33,812 bases of DNA, taken from positions 1-33,812 of the forward strand of contig NZ_CANMQT010000023.1 in assembly GCF_947500065.1 (NCBI RefSeq). Reading direction: 5' to 3'. Positions 14,591 to 22,619 of this stretch are shown in pieces. Below the pieces are notes generated by a model. It saw only the letters and a list, made by a program, of their open reading frames with translations, ran no database searches and was not told the DNA's origin. Source of the stretch: an uncultured Aquimarina sp. (lineage in GTDB: Bacteria > Bacteroidota > Bacteroidia > Flavobacteriales > Flavobacteriaceae). A program made the translations under genes and the position numbers. Every line of letters begins with the position of its first letter. The stretch's first letter is position 1.

Positions 14591-17203
14591 ATGGGGATCA
14601 AAGAAAGTTTTGGCAAGCTTTTTAGAAAAGAAGCAGCAGGATATACCAAAAATCCAGTGTTTGAGGAGCTATTGGATAATTTGATGAATGAGGCTTATGA
14701 AAAAAATCAATATGGTAGTTATGTAATGTTAACCTCTTTTAGTAAACTTAATAGCTATCAAACAATTAAATCCAAGAGTTCGGCTATTAAAAAACAATTG
14801 ACATTATATCTTATCAACCCCATTAACAACTATGTAACGAAAGCAAAAAAACAGAATAGCTACAGTAGTAATGATGTGGCTTGGAGAAAACGATATGTGT
14901 ATTCTGAATTGTTTCAGTTATTGATGAGGAGTAATCTGGGTTTTACGGAAGAGGATATTATCAGATTATTGAAAGACTATAAGACTTCAGACGAAGCTAA
15001 TGTAAAGAAATTTGTGGATTGGCCCATTGGTTTTACGGTCCAGCAAATAGAAAGAATTGTTAAAAAAGAAGGGCTAACAACATCGTTTGGAGTTTTTCTG
15101 AAAGAGGTGTTGACCTGGCCACAATTAAAACAAACCAAATATTATTATGGTACCGATCTGGAAAAAGTACGTGTTAAGATCGAAAAAATACTTTTTGAAG
15201 GAGCTAATGAAGAAGGAAGAACGCCACCTTATGCCTTGCCAGATGATCGACTAGCAGCGGTAATAAATCCAGAGATCACAGAGCTATCATCAGAGGATCG
15301 GGATCATTGGTATGCGCTGTTTCATTTGTTTGCTAAAGTAACAGGCTCTAAACCTTCTCAGAAATTCAGCAAAAGCAGTAGTCAACTTGTTGATCAAATA
15401 GGGATACCATCCTATAAATCTAGGGTACATACTTGGTTAGAATTTGCAGTAAGTCTTAAAGAAATAGAAAAGCAACATTCACATACGTATGATAATGGTC
15501 ATGTATATAACTACAGTAGTTATGAGTTTGTACATGAAAAAAACCTACTCTTCCTAAAAGGACTGGTATGGAGTATGGCGAAGTTTCATGATTCTAAAAC
15601 GCTGGATCTGGTTGCTAAATTAACGGACAGATCTTTTAAAAAGATTCCTGGGGTTGGACCGACTGCTGCCGGAGTAGGGAATGCTTGTATTTACGTATTG
15701 GGAAATACCCGCGGATTAGAAGGGATCAGTCATTTATCTAGATTGAAGCTAAAGATAAAGCAGAATAATACGAAGAAGTTAATAGAAAAATACATTGAAA
15801 CTTCTTCAGAAAAACTCGGGGTTTCTACTGCAGAAGTAGAGGAATTATCCATTCCGGATTTTGGACTAACACTTGGGGCAAAAAGCTATATGTTTGATGA
15901 ATATACCCTTCAACTTACTATCGAAGGTTTAGGGAAAGTAGCATTAAGCTGGATCAAACCCGATGGGAAAACCCAGAAATCAGTTCCTTCTTTTGTCAAA
16001 GATTCTGCAAAACATAAACTACTGCTCAAAAAAGCAAAAGATGATGTAGCACAAATAAAAAAATACAGTTCTGCACAACGGGATCGCATCGATCGTTCGT
16101 ATCTGCATGATCGAGTTTGGACCTATGAGAGCTTCGAAAAGTTTTATCATAACCATGGTTTGGTAAGTTATATATCGAGGGACCTGATATGGCAGTTCGA
16201 ATTAGATGGAACGTATCAGTCTGCCTTATATCATGAGGATCAGTGGACGGATGTTCAAGGAACCGCTATTAATACGATCACTAATGAGACAAAAGTGCGA
16301 TTATGGCATCCTATTTATGTAAGCATAGAAGAGGTAGTTGCTTGGCGTAATCGATTAGAAAACTTAGAGATTAAGCAAACATTAAAACAAGCCTACAGAG
16401 AGGTATATATTCTTACGGATGCAGAGATTACTACAAAAACGTATAGTAACCGTATGGCTGCTCACTTATTGAAACAACATCAGTTTAATGCGCTGACAGC
16501 AATCAGAGGATGGCGCTATTCGTTATTAGGATGTTATGATGATGGTCGAGATGGAGAAGTAGCCAAAATTCCTATAAAAACTCACGGATTAGAAGCGCAG
16601 TTTTGGATTAATGAAATTTATGCAGATGATGCCTTTAATGATGCTGGTATTTGGGATTATGTTGCTACAGATCAGGTACGATTTATAGATACTACCAAAG
16701 ATGAAGTTGTAGATCTAATCGATGTGGATAAGATTGTTTTTTCCGAGATTATGAGAGATGTAGATCTCTTTGTAGGAGTTGCTAGTGTGGGTAATGATCC
16801 AGAATGGAGAGATAACGGTGGATTACCACAGTATCGTGATTATTGGACTAGTTTTTCTTTTGGAGAGCTTACAGAAGTTGCAAAAACCAGAAAGGATATT
16901 TTAGAAAAGATTGTTCCTCGCCTTAAAATCAATAAGGTTGCCAGTATTGAGGGCAAGTTTCTACGTATAAAAGGAACCAAGAGAACCTATAAAATTCATA
17001 TCGGTAGTACCAATATTCTCATGGAGCCTAATGACCAATATTTATGTATTGTACCCGCAAGAGGTAAGGACAAAAATACAGATAACATATTTTTACCTTT
17101 TGAAGGTGATAAGGGATTATCAGTAGTACTCAGTAAAGCATTCTTACTAGCAGAAGATGATAAGATCACGGATACTACTATTTTGAGTCAGATAAGAAGA
17201 TAA
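14591..17203 (+). CDS. DUF4132 (MolR-like) protein
   Basis: An 870-aa soluble protein. The N-terminal two-thirds are helical and repeat-like (HEAT/ARM-type helices are plausible). The C-terminal DUF4132 domain (about 570-845) is well conserved: WHPIYVSIEEVVAWR, KQAYREVYILTDAE, YSNRMAAHLLKQHQF, RGWRYSLLGCYDDG, VFSEIMRDVDLFVGVASVGN followed by DPEW, and YKIHIGSTNILMEPNDQYL followed by CIVPARG. DUF4132 occurs in MolR and in WGR-containing proteins, but its activity is unknown. The start ATG 14591 is fixed by the AGGAGG overlapping the previous gene's stop. G+C appears higher here than in the 2-8 kb region, as expected for a core-type gene. Confidence 0.9.
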   Translation: MGIKESFGKLFRKEAAGYTKNPVFEELLDNLMNEAYEKNQYGSYVMLTSFSKLNSYQTIKSKSSAIKKQLTLYLINPINNYVTKAKKQNSYSSNDVAWRKRYVYSELFQLLMRSNLGFTEEDIIRLLKDYKTSDEANVKKFVDWPIGFTVQQIERIVKKEGLTTSFGVFLKEVLTWPQLKQTKYYYGTDLEKVRVKIEKILFEGANEEGRTPPYALPDDRLAAVINPEITELSSEDRDHWYALFHLFAKVTGSKPSQKFSKSSSQLVDQIGIPSYKSRVHTWLEFAVSLKEIEKQHSHTYDNGHVYNYSSYEFVHEKNLLFLKGLVWSMAKFHDSKTLDLVAKLTDRSFKKIPGVGPTAAGVGNACIYVLGNTRGLEGISHLSRLKLKIKQNNTKKLIEKYIETSSEKLGVSTAEVEELSIPDFGLTLGAKSYMFDEYTLQLTIEGLGKVALSWIKPDGKTQKSVPSFVKDSAKHKLLLKKAKDDVAQIKKYSSAQRDRIDRSYLHDRVWTYESFEKFYHNHGLVSYISRDLIWQFELDGTYQSALYHEDQWTDVQGTAINTITNETKVRLWHPIYVSIEEVVAWRNRLENLEIKQTLKQAYREVYILTDAEITTKTYSNRMAAHLLKQHQFNALTAIRGWRYSLLGCYDDGRDGEVAKIPIKTHGLEAQFWINEIYADDAFNDAGIWDYVATDQVRFIDTTKDEVVDLIDVDKIVFSEIMRDVDLFVGVASVGNDPEWRDNGGLPQYRDYWTSFSFGELTEVAKTRKDILEKIVPRLKINKVASIEGKFLRIKGTKRTYKIHIGSTNILMEPNDQYLCIVPARGKDKNTDNIFLPFEGDKGLSVVLSKAFLLAEDDKITDTTILSQIRR

Positions 17204-17227
17204 GAGGAGGTTAAAAACGATTAAGGT

Positions 17228-17338
17228 ATGATACCAATAGCTTTACTGATAGGGATTTTAGTGTTTTTGGGCGCAAGTTCTAGAAACCCCAGATCCACTA
17301 AAAGATTTAAAAGACGGTATAAAAAGAAAGATAAGTAA
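17228..17338 (+). CDS. 36-aa membrane peptide
   Basis: A small reading frame MIPIALLIGILVFLGASS followed by a very basic tail (RNPRSTKRFKRRYKKKDK). One membrane helix (3-16) with the positive tail in the cytoplasm fits a genuine small membrane protein. AAGAGGAGG ends 17 bp before the ATG, rather far for a ribosome site but the only candidate. It lies 24 bp after the DUF4132 stop. Function unknown. Confidence 0.5.
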   Translation: MIPIALLIGILVFLGASSRNPRSTKRFKRRYKKKDK

Positions 17339-17376
17339 TAGGATGCTGTAGGTATTTAAAAGTAACATATAATAGG

Positions 17377-17565
17377 ATGATTATATTAAGAAAATGGTGG
17401 TTACGGTGTATCGTTAGTTTGGTATTAGCAGCAATAGTATCAGAGATACTTTTTTTACTAGTAGGTTTTAGAATCAATAGTTTTATACTAGGATTAGGAC
17501 TATATATAACGGTTAGTATTATCTATGGATTTATGATCATGGGAACTGGTAAAAAACAAAAATGA
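17377..17565 (+). CDS. Two-helix small membrane protein
   Basis: A 62-aa protein with membrane helices at about 11-30 (CIVSLVLAAIVSEILFLLVG) and 35-56 (SFILGLGLYITVSIIYGFMI), and a basic C-terminus (GKKQK). The start at 17377 is preceded by AATAGG. It follows the 36-aa peptide by 38 bp and may be part of the DUF4132 transcript. Family not recognised. Confidence 0.6.
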   Translation: MIILRKWWLRCIVSLVLAAIVSEILFLLVGFRINSFILGLGLYITVSIIYGFMIMGTGKKQK

Positions 17566-17670
17566 TAGGTTCGTTTATTTTTTTAGAGTATTTAAAATAA
17601 AAGCGTGATCAAGCAATCAAAACACCTCCCGGTCTTCGACCGCCCTCCTCAAGGAGGGAATCTCAACTTT

Positions 17671-18069
17671 ATGAAAAAAAGAAAAATAATTCCATATAAT
17701 CCTAAATTAACTGAGTATGCTCGTCAACATAGAAACAATAGTACTAAATCTGAAATTTTACTATGGCAAAAGTTAAAGAGAAAACAAATGTACGGGTATG
17801 ATTTTCATAGACAAAAACCTATTGATAATTATATTCTGGATTTCTTTTGTTATGAGTTGATGTTAGGAATAGAGGCGGATGGGTATTCCCACCAATTGAT
17901 AGAGGTACAACAAAAAGATACGAGGAAAGAGAAAAGAATGAATCAATTGGGAATCACTGTACTTAGGTTTACGGATCAGCAAATTTTTAATGATATGTTT
18001 AATGTGTTATTGGTTATTGAAGATTTTATCCAAAAACATGAAGCAAATAATTCCCCTCATGAGAAATAA
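17671..18069 (+). CDS. DUF559 endonuclease-domain protein
   Basis: A 132-aa protein of the DUF559/Vsr-like family. Conserved features are ARQHRNNSTKSEILLWQKLK near the N-terminus, YGYDFHRQKPIDNYILDFFC, the acidic strand IEADGYSHQ and the ending VLRFTDQQIFNDMFNVLLVI. These match the PD-(D/E)XK nuclease fold shared with very short patch repair endonucleases. An in-frame GTG at 17605 would add 22 residues encoded by the palindromic CCTCCC...GGAGGG sequence just upstream, so ATG 17671 is preferred. The normal family length is about 115-130 aa, so the gene looks intact. Its last part is repeated twice downstream. DUF559 genes in Bacteroidetes are, from memory, often multicopy and bounded by such palindromes. 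Confidence 0.88.
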   Translation: MKKRKIIPYNPKLTEYARQHRNNSTKSEILLWQKLKRKQMYGYDFHRQKPIDNYILDFFCYELMLGIEADGYSHQLIEVQQKDTRKEKRMNQLGITVLRFTDQQIFNDMFNVLLVIEDFIQKHEANNSPHEK

Positions 18070-18248
18070 GGATGCTTACCGAATAGGTAAGGGCGTTAAA
18101 GTATGAGCAAACAATTCCCCTCTTGAGAGGGGCTAGGGGTGTGTTAGATATGAGTAAGCTAATTTTTATGTTTGTGTGAATAACACACCCAAGTACTTCT
18201 AATCCAGTAAACTGAATTGAAGTGCTATCCCTCTCGAGAGGGAAAGAG

Positions 18249-18348
18249 TTTAGATCAGCAAGTATACAATGATATGTTTAACGTACTATTGGTTATTGAA
18301 GATTTTATCCAAAAACATGAAGCAAATAATTCCCCTCATGAGAAATAA
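18249..18348 (+). pseudogene. DUF559 C-terminal fragment, copy B
   Basis: The frame SLDQQVYNDMFNVLLVIEDF followed by IQKHEANNSPHEK and a stop repeats the last 32 residues of the DUF559 protein. No start codon or nuclease core precedes it. It is part of the 279-bp tandem unit. Confidence 0.85.
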
Positions 18349-18527
18349 GGATGCTTACCGAATAGGTAAGGGCGTTAAAGTATGAGCAAACAATTCCCCT
18401 CTTGAGAGGGGCTAGGGGTGTGTTAGATATGAGTAAGCTAATTTTTATGTTTGTGTGAATAACACACCCAAGTACTTCTAATCCAGTAAACTGAATTGAA
18501 GTGCTATCCCTCTCGAGAGGGAAAGAG

Positions 18528-18610
18528 TTTAGATCAGCAAGTATACAATGATATGTTTAACGTACTATTGGTTATTGAAGATTTTATCCAAAAAGATGAA
18601 GCAAACAATT
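18528..18610 (+). pseudogene. DUF559 C-terminal fragment, copy C
   Basis: This is the same fragment as copy B, but with a His-to-Asp change (QKDEANNS). It loses the stop because CTTCTTGAGACC replaces the CTCATGAGAAATAA end, and the frame then runs into a REP unit (about 18623-18668). It is not expected to make a functional protein. Confidence 0.8.
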
Positions 18611-18876
18611 CCCTTCTTGAGACCTGTGCTGAGCCCTTCGATAAACTCAGGACAGGCTCTGTCGAAGTAGGGGTTAGGCTTGCCTGCCAAATCGGTAGGG
18701 GTGTGTTAGATATGAGTAAGCTATTTTTTATGTTTGGGTGAATAACACACCCAAGTACTTTTATCCAGTATACTGAATTGAAGTGCTATCCTCCTCCATA
18801 GGTGGACAGGTTCTCTATAGAGAAAGAGTTTAGATAAACTATATTGTTGTATTAAAAATAAAAATTTGTTTGATTA

Positions 18877-19140
18877 ATGATATCCGAAAATTGGCTTTTT
18901 AGTATTGTTTTGATTGTTATTCTCGTATATATTATACTAGAATGGTATGGATTTTATAGAATACAATATCATTGCCCAAAATGTGATGCTAGAGGAAAAG
19001 ATATAAAAAAAGTGGGTAAGGAAGATTTTGGTAGAAGTATCAAAAATCATAATGTTGTTAATTCCAGAAGCATTTATGTGTGTAAAAAATGTAGTTATAG
19101 CTGGACTGTTAGTAGTTCAAGAAATACAAGAAAAAAGTAA
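18877..19140 (+). CDS. Membrane-anchored zinc-ribbon protein
   Basis: An 87-aa protein with one N-terminal membrane helix (7-25, LFSIVLIVILVYIILEWYG). A rubredoxin-like zinc ribbon follows, formed by CPKC (33-36) and CKKC (69-72), with 32 basic residues between. The tail is basic (SSSRNTRKK). Four cysteines in two CxxC knuckles predict Zn binding on the cytoplasmic side. It stands alone between two repeat regions. Specific function unknown. Confidence 0.75.
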   Translation: MISENWLFSIVLIVILVYIILEWYGFYRIQYHCPKCDARGKDIKKVGKEDFGRSIKNHNVVNSRSIYVCKKCSYSWTVSSSRNTRKK

Positions 19141-19553
19141 TCACTAGTATTCATCTCTAAATACTATTAGATTTTAACTTTTTCTTAATAATAGTCATCG
19201 TAAAAAGCCTAAAACCCACTACCATAAGTGGGGAGGGGTACTTATATAAGTGGGTGTCTGAGTAGCAAAGCATCACTTGGGGTACTTGTACTAGTGGGTA
19301 AAAGTACCTAAAAGCTTCTCTTGGGGTAGTGCCAACAGTGGGTAGGGGTACTCTAAACAGGAGTGTTACCTGTGTCAGAGCTAGGATGCACTTGTGTTTG
19401 ACACAGGACTAGCCTATATCAGAAGTAGGGAGAGGGGACTAAAGAAGTAGGTATGGGGTACCTCTTAAGTACCCCTTTGAGGAGCGTAGACTGTTAATTT
19501 TTTAACTACTGTAATTGGACTTCTATTATACAGATGCTTAGTTTACTGAAGAG
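19141..19553. other. Gene-free GGGGTAC-rich degenerate repeat region
   Basis: No gene is seen. AGTGGG and GGGGTAC words recur irregularly (near 19215, 19270, 19348 and 19455), giving a G/T-rich plus strand. Two hairpins are clear: CCTGTGTCA (19369-19377) with TGACACAGG (19399-19407), and GGGGTAC (19455-19461) with GTACCCC (19469-19475), the second followed by TTTGAGG. It looks like a decayed repeat family. Confidence 0.6.
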
Positions 19554-19560
19554 TTATCTA

Positions 19561-20049
19561 ACCCTGAGGCTCTCGAAGGGTGATTCAAGGTGAACCGGAC
19601 TTCGACTACGCTCAGCTCTCGTATGAGAATACATTCGAACCCTGAGGCTCTCGAAGGGTGATTCCAGGTGAACCGGACTTCGACTACGCTCAGCCCTCGT
19701 ATGAGAATACATTCGAGCCCTGAGGCTCTCGAAGGGTGATTCTAGGTGAACCGGACTTCGACTACGCTCAGCCCTCGTATGAGAATACATTCGAACCCTG
19801 AGGCTCTCGAAGGGTGATTCTAGGTGAACCGGACTTCGACTACGCTCAGCCCTCGTATGAGAATACATTCGAACCCTGAGGCTCTCGAAGGGTGATTCCA
19901 TGTGAACCGGACTTCGACTACACTCAGCCCTCGAATGAGAATACATTCGAATCCTAAGGCTCTCGAAGGGTGATTCTAGGTGAACCGGACTTCGACTACG
20001 CTCAACCCTCGGATGAGAATACATTCGAACCCTGAGGCTCTCGAAGGGT
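19561..20049. repeat. 78-bp tandem array, six copies plus a partial
   Basis: Units begin at 19561, 19639, 19717, 19795, 19873, 19951 and 20029. Each unit is ACCCTGAGGCTCTCGAAGGG, GTGATTCxAGGTGAACCGG, ACTTCGACTACGCTCAGCCC, then TCGTATGAGAATACATTC. The outer arms are complementary, so every unit is a REP-like inverted repeat. Divergence is low and mostly single bases; the sixth unit is the most changed. Because 78 is divisible by 3 and lacks stops, the minus strand stays open as a 26-residue repeat, but this is most likely not a gene. Confidence 0.95.
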
Positions 20050-20079
20050 GAGCGCGGTCGAAGCTTACAACCCTCTGTT

Positions 20080-21171
20080 TTACACCCTTGCTACCCTTGC
20101 TATAGTATGTATATTTACCTTTTCTTGTTTCCCTTTTAGTAAAACACTTCCTAAGAATGTAGAAGATAAGTGAGTGTTTATGGTAAGGTCTTGTAGTAAT
20201 TTTTCTGAAATAAGGAGTTTTACCTTGTGGTTATTGCATTCTGCCTGAATGCGAGCAGATGTATTAATCACATCACCGTGATATGCTATTTCTTTTTTGA
20301 TGACACCTACTTCGGTTACCATTAATTTACCACCGTGTAATCCTGCTTTAAATTCAGGAATTATTCCATATTTTTCTTGGTAGTAATTGGCTTTGCTCTG
20401 TTTTTTCTGTTGAAATGCAAAAAATAAGTCCACACAGTTATTATTAGCTAACCCTTTTTTATACGGCCAGCTTAATACCGCTTCATCTCCAACATATTGA
20501 TAAATTTCTGCATCGTGTTTAGGAACTACTGTATTAAGATCATAAAAACAATCTTGTATAAATTGACTGTATTTAAAATGACCTAATTTTTCTGCGATAG
20601 TAGTAGAGTCTTTTAGATCCAAGAACATAAAGATTCGTTTCTCTTCCTGCGGTTTTTTGTATTTGCCTAATAGCATTTTTATAAATACACCTTTACCAAA
20701 CTTTTCTGTAGCGATTTTTATAAATGAAAACACAAAAGAAATCATAACGATATATACTATGGTAGCCCAAAATGCTTTACTTTCTTTCCACCAACCTCTT
20801 TCTGTATTCAGATTTATATTATGAAGATCAGAAAATATATCCATTATTAAGGTAAAGATCATAACTGTAGTTATGAAATATAACAGCGTTCTGATAATCA
20901 GATTATAGACCAGTGATATTTTATTGGAAGTATATTTATCAAAAATAAAATCAATACTTGCATATACAATTCCGATTAATACACCAATACTCAAAAAGCC
21001 TCCTAAAGCGTGGAGTGTACCTTGATACCCTCTATATTGTTCAATAACAGTAACACCTTCTTCTTCATCAAGCCCGAAGTATCTGAATATAGAGAAAAGT
21101 CCCATAGCGATACACCAGAAGAGTACCGATTGCCATAACAGTTGCCAATATTTTTTTAAACTTCGTTTCAT
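20080..21171 (-). CDS. Membrane class III nucleotide cyclase
   Basis: A 363-aa protein with four membrane segments (about 12-30, 55-75, 88-112, 133-152) and a C-terminal class III cyclase domain (178-355). Metal-binding aspartates are D185 (FLDLKDST) and D229 (VGDEAV). Transition-state residues appear in HGDVINTSARIQ (N303, R307). The position usually held by the adenine-selecting lysine is Q225, while D300 is kept. Cyclic AMP is the likely product but is not certain. The membrane part resembles the transporter-like anchors of other flavobacterial cyclases and has no recognised sensor domain. The gene is monocistronic; its stop is only about 30 bp from the REP array. Confidence 0.88.
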   Translation of the reverse strand: MKRSLKKYWQLLWQSVLFWCIAMGLFSIFRYFGLDEEEGVTVIEQYRGYQGTLHALGGFLSIGVLIGIVYASIDFIFDKYTSNKISLVYNLIIRTLLYFITTVMIFTLIMDIFSDLHNINLNTERGWWKESKAFWATIVYIVMISFVFSFIKIATEKFGKGVFIKMLLGKYKKPQEEKRIFMFLDLKDSTTIAEKLGHFKYSQFIQDCFYDLNTVVPKHDAEIYQYVGDEAVLSWPYKKGLANNNCVDLFFAFQQKKQSKANYYQEKYGIIPEFKAGLHGGKLMVTEVGVIKKEIAYHGDVINTSARIQAECNNHKVKLLISEKLLQDLTINTHLSSTFLGSVLLKGKQEKVNIHTIARVARV

Positions 21172-21428
21172 TTATATGGATGCTGATATCGTAAAATAAA
21201 CTTAATTATTTTAGTCATATATAGATTTATTGACTTTTAACTAAAAATGTTAAGGAAATATAACTTATAATTCAATAATATCTTAAACTCTTGTGTTTAC
21301 TAGTTAAGATTGTATAAGAATAAGTTTGATCATATGATACTTATTTTAATCGTTCATTTTAGAGATTCATATGATTTAAATTAAGTATCTTCCTGTAAAA
21401 CTTAATATAACTAAAAATTAGATCAACT

Positions 21429-22235
21429 ATGAAAAAACTATTTACTTTCATTATAGCTACACTACTACTATCCATAAACACGCATGGACAATCACCAGAA
21501 AAGGTGAACTATCAAGCGATGGTGAGAGGTACAGGAGACACTCCTTTAGTAAATACAATAATAGGGTTACAAATAAGCGTTTTACAAGGTTCTACTTCTG
21601 GGTCTCCAGTATATATAGAAACACAAACACCCACTACCAATGCTTATGGAGTAATAGCTATAGAAATTGGTGGAGGGACACCCATTGTCGGAAGTTTTGC
21701 TGCAATAGATTGGTCTAATGGCCCCTATTTTTTAAAAACAGAAATTGATATTGCTGGCGGCACAAATTATACTGTAACAGGAACGAGTCAGCTATTAAGT
21801 GTTCCTTATGCACAACATGCAAAGACAGCTGCTAATACTAAACCTACCACGATACTTTATGGAAATGGTTTTGTGATTTCTGCGATTCCTGCAAATGCCC
21901 CTCAGTTTGTGTTTTTTAATGCCAGAGTAGGTGCAGGTAAAGAACCTGAATGTCAGTTTGCAGTTACAAGAAGTGGAACAGTAAAGAATTTTATGATATC
22001 ACTAGCAAGGAATACTATTGATCCTGGATCTGAGGTAACAGTAACATTTCGTGTGAATGGTACAGATACAGCATTCTCTAAAGTTATTACTAGTTCAGAT
22101 CCAATAGGTACAGTGATTAGTGATCTTGTTACTACGGTAGATGTAAATCAAGGAGATTTATTGTCATTTTCGTATTCAACTCCCATAGATCCAGGTGCAG
22201 GTACTTTTATAAATATTACCTGCGAGTTAGAATAA
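21429..22235 (+). CDS. Secreted beta-rich surface protein
   Basis: A 268-aa protein with a signal peptide (1-20). Residues 21-137 belong to the N-terminal module that starts many Bacteroidetes cell-surface proteins: PEKVNYQAMVRGTGDTPLVN, an LQISVLQGS strand, VYIETQTPTTNAYGVIAIEI, IDWSNGPYFLKTEID and QLLSVPYAQHAKTA. The C-terminal part (140-268) is a separate all-beta domain (FVFFNARVGAGKEPECQFAV, VTVTFRVNGTD, LLSFSYSTP, FINITCELE) similar in pattern to C1q/TNF-like or exosporium-type trimeric heads. A trimeric surface fibre tip is plausible, but this is inference. No type IX sorting tail is visible. Confidence 0.75.
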   Translation: MKKLFTFIIATLLLSINTHGQSPEKVNYQAMVRGTGDTPLVNTIIGLQISVLQGSTSGSPVYIETQTPTTNAYGVIAIEIGGGTPIVGSFAAIDWSNGPYFLKTEIDIAGGTNYTVTGTSQLLSVPYAQHAKTAANTKPTTILYGNGFVISAIPANAPQFVFFNARVGAGKEPECQFAVTRSGTVKNFMISLARNTIDPGSEVTVTFRVNGTDTAFSKVITSSDPIGTVISDLVTTVDVNQGDLLSFSYSTPIDPGAGTFINITCELE

Positions 22236-22619
22236 ATTATATAAATGCAGTTAAAAAGTGATGATTATATCAAGTTTTATATAGTGTATATCATGGAGTG
22301 TTAATTTCTGGGCCTATCAATTTGGTAGGCCTAAAACTTGCCAAAGTATCTCATCAGGTGAAAGCTAAAGGTATAAGAATAATTTTGACACTCATTGACT
22401 GTAGTCTGCATGATCGATGGCATAGTGATAAAGACAGTAACGATCACTGAGATCTTATACTGAGCCTGTCAAAAAACACTCGAAAGTGGGGCAAAAATAC
22501 ACAGTTGTGTAAAAAATACACACTTTTATTTTTTGGCATTATTCTTAAAACCTTGGTATTCAATAATGTTTATAAACGGTATCAATTTTGGTTATCCAGA
22601 GAGGTACTAAAAACATACT
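22236..22619. other. Gene-free stretch with hairpin and REP fragment
   Basis: GGCCTATCAA (22311-22320) pairs with TTGGTAGGCC (22322-22331) as a near-perfect hairpin without a T-run; it may be a weak terminator of the surface-protein gene. A partial REP (CTGAGCCTGTC, then ACTCGAAAGTG) lies near 22461-22488. A 63-aa frame from 22505 overlaps the glycosyltransferase start and is not supported. Confidence 0.5.

Larger units (their letters stand above)
17970..18830 (+). repeat. Tandem triplication of DUF559 3' end plus palindromic element
   Basis: Three direct copies are aligned on GATCAGCAA at 17974, 18253 and 18532, which is exactly 279 bp apart. Each carries the last 32 or so codons of the DUF559 gene and then the element. 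The element has CCCCTCTTGAGAGGGG (18117-18132), a GGGTGTGTTA...TAACACACCC hairpin, and TCCCTCTCGAGAGGGA (18228-18243), a perfect 16-bp palindrome. Copies A and B are identical from the codons for VIEDF onward, so the duplication is recent. Copies B and C share a different first 40 bp (CAAGTATACAATG), as if acquired from another DUF559 paralogue. Copy C contains a REP insert and has diverged at its end. Confidence 0.9.

Noticed and set aside
14591..17203. Possible toxin or restriction system around DUF4132
   Set aside because: No nuclease, kinase or helicase motifs could be found in the DUF4132 protein, so no defence role is claimed.
17605..17670. GTG start extending the DUF559 protein by 22 residues
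   Set aside because: The extra residues are encoded by an upstream palindromic element and are absent from the family pattern; ATG 17671 fits the usual length.
18496..18741. 81-aa plus-strand frame
   Set aside because: It is a fusion of the copy C DUF559 fragment with REP and element sequence, without a start of its own family.
19554..20024. 156-aa minus-strand frame with six 26-residue repeats
   Set aside because: It is made wholly of the 78-bp REP-like array, has Arg/Ser-rich composition and no ribosome site, and is open only because 78 is divisible by 3.
19561..20049. CRISPR array
   Set aside because: Units are identical along their whole 78 bp; there are no unique spacers and no cas genes nearby.
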